Shown one piece after another: positions 17,326 to 25,716 of a DNA stretch of 57,025 bases (within the stretch, counting starts at the first letter, position 1; each line of letters opens with the position of its first letter). The position numbers and the translations under genes are program-made. Below the pieces are notes generated by a model. The model was not told where the DNA came from, did no database searches, and saw only the letters and a program-made list of their open reading frames with translations. Source of the DNA: Hyphomicrobiales bacterium (GTDB lineage: Bacteria; Pseudomonadota; Alphaproteobacteria; Rickettsiales; JACKKO01); NCBI GenBank assembly GCA_024236395.1, contig JACKKO010000005.1:1-57025 (forward strand). The letters run 5' to 3'.

Positions 17326-17643
17326 CTATTCTCCTCTATTCCGTCGGCCCCCGGCCACTAAAAGAAACCATATCCCAATTATCCCCGGGAAAAAGATCGG
17401 GGAAAATTTAAAGGAGGAGTCTATAAGTGGTATCCCAGACTGCCTAACTACTGCTCCTATCGCATATGCGATTAGGCAGAGCCCGATAAATAAGGGCACT
17501 CCTGGCTTTTGCATCCTGGGATCTAGTAGCCGTCCTAGGGCAAATGCCGCAGACAGCAGGAACGCCCACCATAGCGGCTCTTTGTAGCCTAGTAGAACGG
17601 GAACAAAGCCTATAAAAAGGCAAAAAAAGGCGATTAAATACAT
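17326..17643 (-). CDS. Small hydrophobic membrane protein, unknown
   Basis: From the ATG at 17643 (AAGGGG five bases upstream) the product is 105 residues with about four hydrophobic segments (LIAFFCLFIGFVPVLLG; WWAFLLSAAFALG; PLFIGLCLIAYAIGAVV; FFPGIIGIWFLLVAG) and a basic tail RRNRGE. No family recognised. It is a single-gene unit: an inverted repeat upstream at 17683-17717 and a clear terminator downstream. The surrounding 1 kb is AT-rich compared with neighbours, consistent with an acquired or fast-evolving gene. Confidence 0.6.
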   Translation of the reverse strand: MYLIAFFCLFIGFVPVLLGYKEPLWWAFLLSAAFALGRLLDPRMQKPGVPLFIGLCLIAYAIGAVVRQSGIPLIDSSFKFSPIFFPGIIGIWFLLVAGGRRNRGE

Positions 17644-17682
17644 AATTGCCCCTTTCCGTTTTAATAATGTAGTGATGCATTC

Positions 17683-17717
17683 ACTATACACGTACCCAAC
17701 AGGATACCTTGTATAGT
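17683..17717. promoter_or_regulatory. Long imperfect palindrome, candidate operator
   Basis: ACTATACA (17683-17690) and TGTATAGT (17710-17717) are perfect inverted arms. The inner bases TACCC / GGATA extend the dyad, so about 14 of 16 positions per arm match. It sits 40 bases upstream of the small membrane-protein ATG. It may be a repressor/activator site or a 5' hairpin. Confidence 0.45.
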
Positions 17718-17864
17718 AACCTATTAGGTATTTGAAAAAGATTCCGTTATTATATTGAATTATAAAATATAATCAAGATTCATAAAGATTAAGGATATAA
17801 AAATCCTCGAATGACCGAGTTTCCACCAAATATAGCAATAAAGTATTGTATTAGAAGGATATAC

Positions 17865-18272
17865 CTACTTCACTTCAATCTGCTCAATGCAATAGCGGCC
17901 AAGCCCAATACTCTTCCCAACGATTCCCTGAATGGTGGTGCCAGCTATAAATGTTTCTAATTTAGGCGTAGGATTCCCACACAAACGAAAACCATTCTGT
18001 TGCCCGATTCTACCGTAGTAAGCATGGCAGGCGTTAATGCTAATGCTACTGTTCTGGTCATGATTGGATATACTCTCTATGCGTACATAAATAACAGGTT
18101 CGATTTCCGGCTGACTGAATGATGGGTCTGTTATTTCCTCATAGCCGGTTCCTGTGATGGTTGCGGATATATCGCAGAGCACTTCTTCACTCCACGGAGG
18201 GTCTGAGGCCAATGCGTGTATTGGCGTTCCCATTATGAAAACTAAGAGTAAACAATATAGTGCGCGTATCAT
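17865..18272 (-). CDS. Predicted secreted small protein, unknown
   Basis: From the ATG at 18272 the product is 135 residues with a clear signal peptide (MIRALYCLLLVFIMGTPIHALA, cleavage near residue 22). The mature part is about 110 residues with four cysteines (C33, C82, C98, C128), enough for two disulfides, and a beta-strand-like pattern. No family recognised. An upstream extension of the frame to 18332 would run into the trpS start and lose the signal peptide. Divergent from trpS with 61 bases between starts. Lies in AT-rich DNA with the other orphan small gene. Confidence 0.55.
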   Translation of the reverse strand: MIRALYCLLLVFIMGTPIHALASDPPWSEEVLCDISATITGTGYEEITDPSFSQPEIEPVIYVRIESISNHDQNSSISINACHAYYGRIGQQNGFRLCGNPTPKLETFIAGTTIQGIVGKSIGLGRYCIEQIEVK

Positions 18273-18333
18273 GCCCTTTAGTGTATTTCTCTCGTTTATT
18301 CTTGTCCAGCTTTCTGCTAAGTTGCCCGCCATT

Positions 18334-19347
18334 ATGGCAGGGAATCAAAAAGAAGGTCTGGTGTTCTCCGGCGTACAGCCCACGGGGAATCTGCATCTGG
18401 GGAATTATCTGGGCGCGATTCGTCAATGGGTACGTATGCAGGATTCGCATCACTGCATCTATTGCATCGTGGATCTGCACGCGATCACTGTTTTCCAGAA
18501 TCCGGAAGCATTGCGGGAAAGTATTCTGACGACGGCCGCAACCTATATCGCCTGTGGTGTTGATCCAAAGCGTTCAATTATTTTTAACCAGTCTGCAGTG
18601 CCCGGCCATAGCGAACTGGCGTGGATTCTGGGTTGTCACACCCCGCTGGGCTGGCTCAACCGTATGACGCAGTTCAAGGAAAAAGCCGGGAAGCACCGTG
18701 AAAATGCCGTGCTGGGCCTCTACTCCTATCCCGTACTGATGGCGGCGGATATCCTGCTGTACAAGGCCACACATGTACCGGTGGGCGAGGATCAGAAGCA
18801 ACATCTGGAGCTGGCGCGCGATATCGCCGGGGCGTTTAACCGTGCGTATAATCAGGATGTTTTTCCACTGCCGGAACCATTGATCCTGGGCGGGGCGACG
18901 CGTGTGATGAGCCTGCGGGATGGGTCAAAGAAAATGAGCAAATCCGACGAATCGGACTTTTCGCGTATCCACCTGACGGACGATGCCGATACGATCCGTA
19001 GGAAAATCATGAAAGCCAAGGCAGATATGGAGTTTGACGGCATCTATTATGACGCGGAAAAGCGCCCGGAAATTTCCAACCTGTTGACCATTCTTGCCGC
19101 GTTACAAGATGTGAGTGTTGAAGAAGCGCAGAAACCATTTGCCAATGCCGGAAATAAGGAATTCAAGGAAGCATTGGCTGATGTGGCCGTAAGCACTCTC
19201 TCCCCTATCAGTACTGAAATCCAACGGCTTATCAGGGATGAACGTACTTATCTTATGAGTATTCTTGAAGAAGGCGCTGATAAATCAAGAAAACTATCCG
19301 AAGTGACTTTGCAGGAAGTACATCAGCTTGTGGGTTTCCTTGCCTGA
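18334..19347 (+). CDS. trpS: Tryptophanyl-tRNA synthetase
   Basis: Class I synthetase charging tRNA-Trp. From the ATG at 18334 the protein has 337 residues, normal for the family; longer upstream frames are not supported. Signatures: FSGVQPTGNLHLGNYLGA with the HIGH-type HLGN (21-24), the GEDQKQHLEL block (151-160), and KMSKS (200-204). The end of the protein carries the helical anticodon-binding region. The gene is followed 20 bases later by the DUF2079 gene. Confidence 0.96.
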   Translation: MAGNQKEGLVFSGVQPTGNLHLGNYLGAIRQWVRMQDSHHCIYCIVDLHAITVFQNPEALRESILTTAATYIACGVDPKRSIIFNQSAVPGHSELAWILGCHTPLGWLNRMTQFKEKAGKHRENAVLGLYSYPVLMAADILLYKATHVPVGEDQKQHLELARDIAGAFNRAYNQDVFPLPEPLILGGATRVMSLRDGSKKMSKSDESDFSRIHLTDDADTIRRKIMKAKADMEFDGIYYDAEKRPEISNLLTILAALQDVSVEEAQKPFANAGNKEFKEALADVAVSTLSPISTEIQRLIRDERTYLMSILEEGADKSRKLSEVTLQEVHQLVGFLA

Positions 19348-19367
19348 AGATAACACCCCACGATCCC

Positions 19368-21047
19368 ATGAAAAAAAACTCCTTCATATTTTTTAAGAAC
19401 TTACACCACTCCCTTTCGGAACTAGCCCTTCACATACCAATATGGACAAAGCGCGATACGCTACTCATTGGCGGAATCTACAGTGTTATCGTCCTATATT
19501 ATTTATTGCAAAGCTTTAGTATTTATTATGGCTATGCGTATGCCAGTGGGGATCTGGGGGCATTTGTTCAGATTCTCTGGTATGCCGGGCAGTGGCACAT
19601 ACCGCTTAGTTCACTCAGTTACCCATATGACCTAACAACACCTTGGCTGAGCTTCCATTTCTCACCACTGATTTTTATTTTTGCTCCCCTCTTCCGCTTG
19701 GCACATTTTCATATTGAGATTCTGTTGGTCATTCACGTGCTGGTTGTATCGCTGGTGGTTATTCCAGTTTATGCAGTATGCCGTCGATTTGGCTACAGTC
19801 GGCCTGGTTCGTGTGTGTGGCTGGTTATACTCCTTTGTAACCCGTTTGCGCATTATAACCTCACTTATAGCCTGCAGGAAAATACCATTGCAATGCCACT
19901 CTTTGCGTTTGCTTACTGGACAGTGGTGACAGGCCGGAAACGTTGGTTCCTCTTGACGATGCTACTATTACTGCTGACGAAGGAACATATGGGAGCGGCG
20001 GTAGCCGGGTTTGGGCTGCTCTGGGGGTGGTATCATCGCGAATGGGGATTTGGTTGGTTAACGGCATTGATAGGGATTGGGTTTTTTATTGCTGTATTTA
20101 CGGCGATTATGCCATGGTTTGGTGCCAGCATACATCCGATGCTATTAGGGAAAGAAGCGGAAGGCTTTTCACGCTATCGTTGGATTTACGAACCTTATCC
20201 ACAAATTCTACAGGTTTTTTGGGCGCTCATTACGCATCCAGTCAATCTGGGTTATTTAGGGGCATTGCTGGGTTTCTTTCTGGTGTTTCCCCCGATTGCT
20301 GCCGGAATATTTCTTTTGCCTGCCGGGGCAGATTTCCTGGCAAATTACCTTTCTGAACTGAGTATCCCCAAGAAACCCTATGTTTATCATTCGGCAAATA
20401 TTATCGTCTGCCTCGTGGTGGCTTCTGCGGCATTTCTGGCTACCTGGTGCTGGCGTAAGACGGCTTTATATATTCAGGGCGCAATCTGCGTTGTTATACT
20501 CATTAGCTTTCTGCTCTATACCGGTCGTTATATCCAACAAAACGCACCTCTTTTTTTCCGCCATGATATGGAATGGGCCTACCAGAGCGAGGCACGGCAG
20601 AAAGCTTCGGCCTATCTTAATACTTTGCCGCAGGAAATGCGCGTGGGGGTACAGGGTAATGTCGGCTACTTTTTGGCAAAACGCTCAAATATCTTTCCTT
20701 CCACATCTGTCTCACCGGAACAGGTGATGGAGATGGATGTATTTGTTTACCGGCTTTCACCATATACTGTCACGCGTGCCAGCCATCCGGTATTGGTGCC
20801 ATTGGAACAAGTGCACATGCTACTAAATAATCTGGATTATGGCGTAGTTTTATGGGAAGACCCATGGATAATCATTCAAAAAGGAAAACAGGATATTGTA
20901 GATAAGGAAACCATCCGGAAGCGTGTGCGTCAGATTTTTATGCACGATGTGATGCTGGGAATCAGAGAAGACCCGCGTGTGCTGGTTGATCGTCAAACCA
21001 CGGAATCGCCCAGCGCTGTAATACCCACGCCATCACCATCGCAATGA
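19368..21047 (+). CDS. DUF2079 family polytopic membrane protein
   Basis: A 559-residue membrane protein with about ten hydrophobic segments, resembling DUF2079 proteins and, more distantly, the GT-C fold of lipid-linked-sugar glycosyltransferases. Family features are the N-terminal YASGDLGAFVQILWYAG (about 58-74) and LSFHFSPLIFIFAPLFRL, where the acidic residue and the His-Phe-Ser-Pro are conserved, and TKEHMGAAVAGFGL. The C-terminal 150 residues are soluble (ARQKASAYLNTLPQEMRVGVQGNVGYFLAKR...). Substrate unknown. Its last 86 bases overlap the convergent DUF1467 gene on the other strand. Confidence 0.8.
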   Translation: MKKNSFIFFKNLHHSLSELALHIPIWTKRDTLLIGGIYSVIVLYYLLQSFSIYYGYAYASGDLGAFVQILWYAGQWHIPLSSLSYPYDLTTPWLSFHFSPLIFIFAPLFRLAHFHIEILLVIHVLVVSLVVIPVYAVCRRFGYSRPGSCVWLVILLCNPFAHYNLTYSLQENTIAMPLFAFAYWTVVTGRKRWFLLTMLLLLLTKEHMGAAVAGFGLLWGWYHREWGFGWLTALIGIGFFIAVFTAIMPWFGASIHPMLLGKEAEGFSRYRWIYEPYPQILQVFWALITHPVNLGYLGALLGFFLVFPPIAAGIFLLPAGADFLANYLSELSIPKKPYVYHSANIIVCLVVASAAFLATWCWRKTALYIQGAICVVILISFLLYTGRYIQQNAPLFFRHDMEWAYQSEARQKASAYLNTLPQEMRVGVQGNVGYFLAKRSNIFPSTSVSPEQVMEMDVFVYRLSPYTVTRASHPVLVPLEQVHMLLNNLDYGVVLWEDPWIIIQKGKQDIVDKETIRKRVRQIFMHDVMLGIREDPRVLVDRQTTESPSAVIPTPSPSQ

Positions 21048-21204
21048 GTAATGAGAGAATAAGTTTTAAACCCAGATATGGGTTACTGGGCGCGCTGGAG
21101 GCATGCCCTTTTTCTACACTGTCCGGTATTTTGACGCCAATAGGCAGAGCAATAAATATCGCGATCATCCAGCATATGACCGTTAAGAGAAAAAAGGTGA
21201 ACAT
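20962..21204 (-). CDS. DUF1467 family membrane protein
   Basis: An 80-residue protein with two TM helices (about 3-21 and 47-66), typical of DUF1467, a small alphaproteobacterial family of unknown role. The signature is an N-terminal helix followed by ALPIGVKIPDSVEKGHASSAP and a Pro-rich connector. It starts 5 bases after the phaR stop, so ubiA-phaR-DUF1467 are likely one transcript. The C-terminus overlaps the end of the DUF2079 gene antisense. Confidence 0.75.
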   Translation of the reverse strand: MFTFFLLTVICWMIAIFIALPIGVKIPDSVEKGHASSAPSNPYLGLKLILSLLIAMVMAWVLQRWAIPWFDDQPAHAGLL

Positions 21205-21209
21205 CCCTA

Positions 21210-21710
21210 TTATTTCTTGGATTTCTTACTGGAATCTTGTCCGGTAGGCATCATGGGGTTGAACTGCGCAAACATGTTCATGGTTTGTTCAAAGATATCC
21301 ATATTCTGCTTGCCCATTTCCTCAAACTGGCGGAACATCGCCATGGGGTCAGTGCCGGGCATGGCTGTTTGCTGTGCCTTGATATGCGACATCATATTTT
21401 CCAGGTAGTTATACAGCACCGAGCGCGATTGCTCATCATAGAACGCAATGATCTGACGGAGGAACGCCGTGGGCATCAGGTTATAGCCCTTCTGCTCCAG
21501 CTCAAAGATAATCTGCGTTAAGATGGTGCGGGTGATGTCCTCTTCGCTACGGGCATCCACTACTTTAAAATCCACACCCTTTTTAACTAGGATACACAGA
21601 TCATCCAGCGTTACATATCGGCTGGCGTGCGTGTCATATAGCCGACGATTCGGGTATTTTTTGATGATAACTTCACCGTGCTCGCCACTATGCTTCTTTC
21701 TGTTTGTCAT
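21210..21710 (-). CDS. phaR: PhaR, polyhydroxyalkanoate synthesis repressor
   Basis: DNA-binding repressor that also senses PHA granules. The 166-residue protein has the PHB/PHA accumulation regulator DNA-binding domain (IIKKYPNRRLYDTHASRYVTLDDL, about 15-38) and downstream repeats of the PHB-accumulation type (ILTQIIFELEQKGYNLMPTAFLRQIIAFYDEQSR). The C-terminal third is Met/Gln rich with a basic tail SSKKSKK. No PHA synthase is in the window. It lies between ubiA and DUF1467 on the minus strand. Confidence 0.92.
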   Translation of the reverse strand: MTNRKKHSGEHGEVIIKKYPNRRLYDTHASRYVTLDDLCILVKKGVDFKVVDARSEEDITRTILTQIIFELEQKGYNLMPTAFLRQIIAFYDEQSRSVLYNYLENMMSHIKAQQTAMPGTDPMAMFRQFEEMGKQNMDIFEQTMNMFAQFNPMMPTGQDSSKKSKK

Positions 21711-21749
21711 GCCGCAGAGTATAGCGTGTTTTTAACGTGTGACAACTGG

Positions 21750-22634
21750 TTAGATGAGTCCCTTCCCCATCGCAATGCCTAACAGGTAAACCCAGCCAAT
21801 GTGGTTTTGTAATTTGAATTGCCGCAAGCAATCTGCCGGGTCAGTAAGATTGGTGCGAAGCACCTGATGCGTGAACACCAGGAACAGTACCCCCAGCATC
21901 AGGTGATATGACCATAGCATCTCCATGCGTACTCCAATGATTACCAGTAGCAGGAGCATTAGCAGGTAGCAACTATAGATCATAACGCGGGAATGCTGCC
22001 CCCACGTGATCGCTGTGGAATGAATTCCCACTTTCAGATCATCCTCCATATCCTGATGAGCGTAAATGGTGTCATAGCCTAATGTCCAGAAGAAGCACGC
22101 AGCAAATAGCAGGCCGCTTTCCATTGGAACCTCCCCGGTGCTGGCAGCCCAGCCCATTAACGCCCCAATATTGAAGGTCAGACCCAAAAAAGCCTGTGGC
22201 CATTTTGTCCACCGTTTCATATAAGGGTATAACGCAATGGGAATGAGCGAAAGGACACCAATGATAATTGCCAGCCGATTAAGCAACAGCAGGATACCAA
22301 AGGCTAACAGAAGCAGGAAGAGACAGAGTGTTACCGCTTCTTTTATGCTGATGGCACCACTGGCCAGTGGGCGGCTACGGGTACGGGCCACTTGCCGATC
22401 TAGTTTACGGTCAATGATGTCATTGATAATGCAGCCCGCAGAGCGCATGAATACGGCCCCGGCAGCAAACAATACCATCAGTTTTAATGCTACTGTGGGC
22501 GAGGTACTGCTTAGGAGAATGGCCCAGAGGCAGGGCCAGAGCAACAGCCAGATACCGGTAGGACGATCCAGCCGGCAGAGTGATATATATTGTCGGAGTT
22601 TATCTGGCATGGCGTGGGGGATGTTTGATGGCAT
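21750..22634 (-). CDS. ubiA: 4-hydroxybenzoate polyprenyltransferase
   Basis: Integral membrane enzyme that prenylates 4-hydroxybenzoate in ubiquinone synthesis. The 294-residue protein has LDRPTGIWLLLWP (22-34), the first Asp-rich motif NDIIDRKLDR (71-80), TRSRPLASGAI, and the second motif GYDTIYAHQDMEDD. About eight TM helices are visible. The ATG at 22634 overlaps the divergent rsmE start (22628); an internal ATG at 22610 would avoid overlap but has no ribosome-binding site either. Ubiquinone fits the cytochrome oxidase genes downstream. Confidence 0.95.
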   Translation of the reverse strand: MPSNIPHAMPDKLRQYISLCRLDRPTGIWLLLWPCLWAILLSSTSPTVALKLMVLFAAGAVFMRSAGCIINDIIDRKLDRQVARTRSRPLASGAISIKEAVTLCLFLLLLAFGILLLLNRLAIIIGVLSLIPIALYPYMKRWTKWPQAFLGLTFNIGALMGWAASTGEVPMESGLLFAACFFWTLGYDTIYAHQDMEDDLKVGIHSTAITWGQHSRVMIYSCYLLMLLLLVIIGVRMEMLWSYHLMLGVLFLVFTHQVLRTNLTDPADCLRQFKLQNHIGWVYLLGIAMGKGLI

Positions 22635-23362
22635 ATGTACGTAAAATCCGTGTGTTTGTACCCTCTTCGCTTTGTGCGGGCGCTTCTGTCTTGCTGGAGC
22701 TATCGCAGGCGCATTACCTGTGCCATGTGATGCGCCTCAAGGTATCAGACCGCTTCCTGATTTTCAACGGCAAGGATGGGGAGTGGGAAGCAAGCTTAAC
22801 AGAAGTCGGAAAAAAGCACGCCAGTGCCATGGCAGAACGCGCTGTACGGGCGCAGGTTGATGAATCGGATATCCGGCTGCTCTTTGCCCCGCTTAAGCAT
22901 GGGCCGCTGGATTTTCTGGTGCAAAAAGCAACCGAGCTGGGGGCTTCCGTTTTGCAGCCCGTACTGACGGAACGCACCGTGGTACGCCGTATCAATGCAG
23001 AACGTATGCAGTCACAGGTGCAGGAAGCCGCCGAACAATGTGAACGTCTGACCGTCCCGGAATGCAAACCACTGCTGGAACTGTCCGAGGTATTAAGCGC
23101 ATGGCCGATTGATACCCCCCTGCTCTTCTGTGATGAAGCGCGTCAGGATCAAGGGATTTTGCGTGTCCTGGCGGCTGAACCACAGCGTTTTCATGGCGCT
23201 GGCATCCTGATTGGCCCGGAAGGTGGATTTTCGGACCATGAGGTTGAAATGATCCGATCACAACCTTATGTTGTTCCGGTGAGCCTTGGTACGCGGGTGC
23301 TAAGAGCAGAAACTGCCGCTTTGGCAGCATTGGCCTGCTGGCAGGGTGTTATGGAGAGATAA
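22628..23362 (+). CDS. rsmE: 16S rRNA (uracil1498-N3)-methyltransferase
   Basis: SPOUT methyltransferase that modifies U1498 in 16S rRNA. From the ATG at 22628 (GGGGG upstream) the protein has 244 residues with an N-terminal PUA-like domain and the knot signature: KATELGASVLQPVLTERTV, LIGPEGGFSDHEVEMI and LGTRVLRAETAALAAL near the C-terminus. The gene starts within the ubiA coding sequence of the opposite strand. gshA begins 5 bases after its stop. Confidence 0.95.
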   Translation: MAYVRKIRVFVPSSLCAGASVLLELSQAHYLCHVMRLKVSDRFLIFNGKDGEWEASLTEVGKKHASAMAERAVRAQVDESDIRLLFAPLKHGPLDFLVQKATELGASVLQPVLTERTVVRRINAERMQSQVQEAAEQCERLTVPECKPLLELSEVLSAWPIDTPLLFCDEARQDQGILRVLAAEPQRFHGAGILIGPEGGFSDHEVEMIRSQPYVVPVSLGTRVLRAETAALAALACWQGVMER

Positions 23363-23366
23363 CGGC

Positions 23367-24589
23367 GTGGATATTCGTAAATATATTGGCAGCTTGCTGA
23401 CAACGCACGGTAGTAAAATAGAGGAATGGTTGCTGGCGCAGCAACGCCAGAGTATCCCGTTTTTTTATACTTCCGTGGATATACGCCATGCCGGGTTTAA
23501 GATTGCCCCGGTAGATACAAACCTCTTTCCCGCCGGGTTTAACATTCTATCGCTGGAAGCACGAAAAATCGCGGTGGAACAAGCGAAGCAATACGTGCAG
23601 ACCTATTATCCTAATGCCAAAACGATACTGATCATTGGTGAAAATCATACCCGTAACCGCTATTACCGGAGAATCTCTTTGTACTTTCCGGTCTTTTGCA
23701 GCAGGCAGGCTATCGGGTGCAGCTTACTGCACCAGGTATTAATGAGGAGATGCCACTAGAAACCGCAGAAGGTAGTACGATTCTGTTCTCTCCCCTCTCT
23801 CGTCAGGATGACCAGCTGGTGGTCAATGGCCTGGTGGCAGACCTGATCCTGCTGAATAATGACATGACAGGAGGAACTCCAGAGATAGTAAGCGGTATAC
23901 GGCAACCCATCCTGCCGGATCCTTCGTTGGGATGGTACAAGCGGCGAAAGACGACACATTTTGATGCATATAACGATGTAGTACGCCTGTTTGGGGCGGA
24001 ATTTGGCATCGATCACTGGTTACTCTCTACATATACACATAAATGCGGGAAGATTAACTTCCGGGAACGTAATGGCCTGGAGTGTGTGGCAATGGGGGTA
24101 GAGCGCACGATTGCCCGTATTGCCCGTAAGTACGAAGAATATGGCGTAAAGGAAACGCCTTATGTTTTTATAAAATCAAATTATGGCACTTACGGTATGG
24201 GTATCATGACGGCACGTAATGCCGAGGATGTTCTCTCCATTAATAAAAAAGCCCGGCATAGTATGGATGTTATAAAACAAGGGGTAAGCAACGCGGAAGT
24301 CATTATCCAGGAAGGTGTCCCAACGGCTGACCGTATCAATGGGCAGGTAGCGGAATCTCTTATTTATATGGTAGGCGGAGCGCCGGTGGGATGCAACTAC
24401 CGGCTGAATGAGCATCGGGATGCATATAGTAATCTGAATAGTCCGGGAATGACATTTGGTCATGCCTGTGAAGGGGATAAAGAGGCTCCTGATGCGCTAC
24501 ATGGCGGTTGCCCGGTGCTGGGGCTTATAGCAAAACTGGCACATTTGGCGGCGGTGCGGGAGTGCTATGACTACGCCTATGCCATTTAA
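23367..24589 (+). pseudogene. gshA: Glutamate-cysteine ligase with a single frameshift
   Basis: First enzyme of glutathione synthesis, of the Thiobacillus/proteobacterial type (about 430 residues), ATP-dependent. From the GTG at 23367 the frame reads normally through TILIIGENHTRNRYY, then shifts. Inserting one base after 23667 (TATTACC-GGAG) restores YYLENLFVLSGLLQQAGYR and joins the frame running to 24589. The second part is well conserved: KCGKINFRERNGLECVAMG, FIKSNYGTYGMGIMTA, IIQEGVPTADRINGQVAE, VGGAPVGCNYRLNEHRD. With only one lesion it may be a recent inactivation, a phase-variable or error site, or a sequencing error. GST-type and glutaredoxin genes elsewhere in the window imply the cell uses glutathione. 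Confidence 0.85.
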
Positions 24590-24691
24590 CACCCTTGGAA
24601 ACTGTGTTTTTAGCTTATTTTTCAAAAAATAATAAAATATAGTTAAAATTTTGCTAGACATGCTGTTGCAGTCATGTTACATCCTCGTCCC

Positions 24692-24715
24692 GTGTGTTGC
24701 TGGGGGGCAACACAC
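24692..24715 (+). promoter_or_regulatory. 5' leader hairpin of the RTX gene
   Basis: Perfect nine-base-pair stem GTGTGTTGC/GCAACACAC with a T-GGGGG loop, 38 bases before the RTX ATG. No T-run follows, so it is not a standard terminator. It could stabilise the transcript or be a regulator site. The region just upstream (24600-24660) is very AT-rich; no convincing -35/-10 pair stands out. Confidence 0.45.
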
Positions 24716-24753
24716 ATTCTAACAAAATCCTACAAGTGTAGGGGGGAGAGAAG

Positions 24754-25623
24754 ATGGTAGATATTTCATACGGCGAGCTTCTAAAGCTAAAAAGCCCTTT
24801 TATTGAAAGCATTTATACGGCTACGGATGGCAGGGATAACATTACGATTACTGATGAAAACTTTCCGGACAGCTTTATATTTTTAAAGGATGGCAGTGAT
24901 TTCTTCTCTGTCAACTATGGAAATCATATTATTGAAGCGGGTCAAGGTCGCGATACGGTGTTTGCCGGTGCGGGTGAAGACCTGATTAACGGTAACGAAG
25001 GCGCCGACCTGCTGTTTGGGTGTGCCGGTAGTGATGCCATTTACGGTGGCCAGGGCGAAGATACGATTCGTGGTGGTCAGGACGGTGATTATCTGCGTGG
25101 TAATAATGGTAATGATGACGTCTACGGTGATAAAGGCAACGATATTGTCCTTGGTGATGATGGTCTGGATAACCTGTATGGTGGTGAAGGCAATGACTTT
25201 GTTCAAGGTAATGCCGGGGATGATAATGTGCGCGGTAACGAAGGCAATGACACAGTACGTGGCGGTCAGGGCGAAGATGATGTCTTCGGCAATGATGGCA
25301 ACGACATTCTGTTTGGTGATCTGGGACATGATTACCTGGATGGCGGTAAAGGCGATGACATTCTGTTTGGTGGTGAAGGTCTGGATATCTTCGTGCACCG
25401 CTCTGGCGATGGCCTGACCGATATCCGCGATTTTGAATATGGTGACGTGATCCGTGTGGATCTGGGTGTCACCGATCTGGAAGACCTGCTGACAAAAGCA
25501 CAAAGCGTGACGCAGGGCACAAACACCGTAACGATTGTCTTTGATGAAGATGATGCGCTGGTGATTACCGCGGCAGGTGGTGAAGAACTGCACCTGACAA
25601 GCGAAAGCTTCCAGTTCATTTAA
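24754..25623 (+). CDS. RTX (hemolysin-type calcium-binding repeat) protein
   Basis: Secreted or surface protein of 289 residues. A 61-residue N-terminal part without known domain is followed by about 17 tandem nonapeptides (62-214; GGxGxDxhx), which bind Ca2+ as a parallel beta-roll. The C-terminal 75 residues look like a serralysin-type C-terminal domain and secretion signal (DGLTDIRDFEYGDVIRVDLG, TIVFDEDDALVI, ending SESFQFI). No catalytic domain is visible, so it is an RTX scaffold or S-layer-like/adhesin protein rather than a toxin. Export by a type I system is expected; no such genes are near. The very strong ribosome-binding site (GGGGGGAGAG) and its own terminator suggest a monocistronic, well-expressed gene. 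Confidence 0.88.
   Translation: MVDISYGELLKLKSPFIESIYTATDGRDNITITDENFPDSFIFLKDGSDFFSVNYGNHIIEAGQGRDTVFAGAGEDLINGNEGADLLFGCAGSDAIYGGQGEDTIRGGQDGDYLRGNNGNDDVYGDKGNDIVLGDDGLDNLYGGEGNDFVQGNAGDDNVRGNEGNDTVRGGQGEDDVFGNDGNDILFGDLGHDYLDGGKGDDILFGGEGLDIFVHRSGDGLTDIRDFEYGDVIRVDLGVTDLEDLLTKAQSVTQGTNTVTIVFDEDDALVITAAGGEELHLTSESFQFI
24937..25395 (+). repeat. 17 tandem RTX nonapeptide units (27-bp DNA periodicity)
   Basis: Residues 62-214 of the RTX protein divide into 17 nine-residue units without a gap, from AGQGRDTVF to GGEGLDIFV. The Asp at position 6 is kept in every unit and the first Gly in almost all. Units are diverged at DNA level (no long identical copies), so the array is old and purified at the protein level. 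Confidence 0.85.
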
Positions 25624-25671
25624 GGAATTCCTCTTGAAGAGGAAACGGGTTTACCCCTTCTGAAGCACGGA

Positions 25672-25715
25672 GGCTGTCATAGTGTTCGCACTATGGCAGC
25701 CTTTTCTTTTTTGTT
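25672..25715 (+). terminator. Strong rho-independent terminator after the RTX gene
   Basis: Thirteen-base-pair stem GGCTGTCATAGTG / CACTATGGCAGCC (one G-U pair) closed by a TTCG tetraloop and followed by TTTTCTTTTTT. Ends just before the tldD stop on the other strand; no T-run on the minus side, so it works mainly for the RTX transcript. Confidence 0.92.
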
Positions 25716-25716
25716 T

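Noticed and set aside
24937..25395. 27-bp periodic repeat as a possible CRISPR-like or minisatellite array
   Set aside because: Units are contiguous, diverged in DNA and in frame with RTX nonapeptides, with no spacers.
24883..25593. 236-residue open frame antisense to the RTX gene
   Set aside because: It mirrors the repeat codons on the other strand, giving a low-complexity Ile/Thr/Val-rich product, with no ribosome-binding site.
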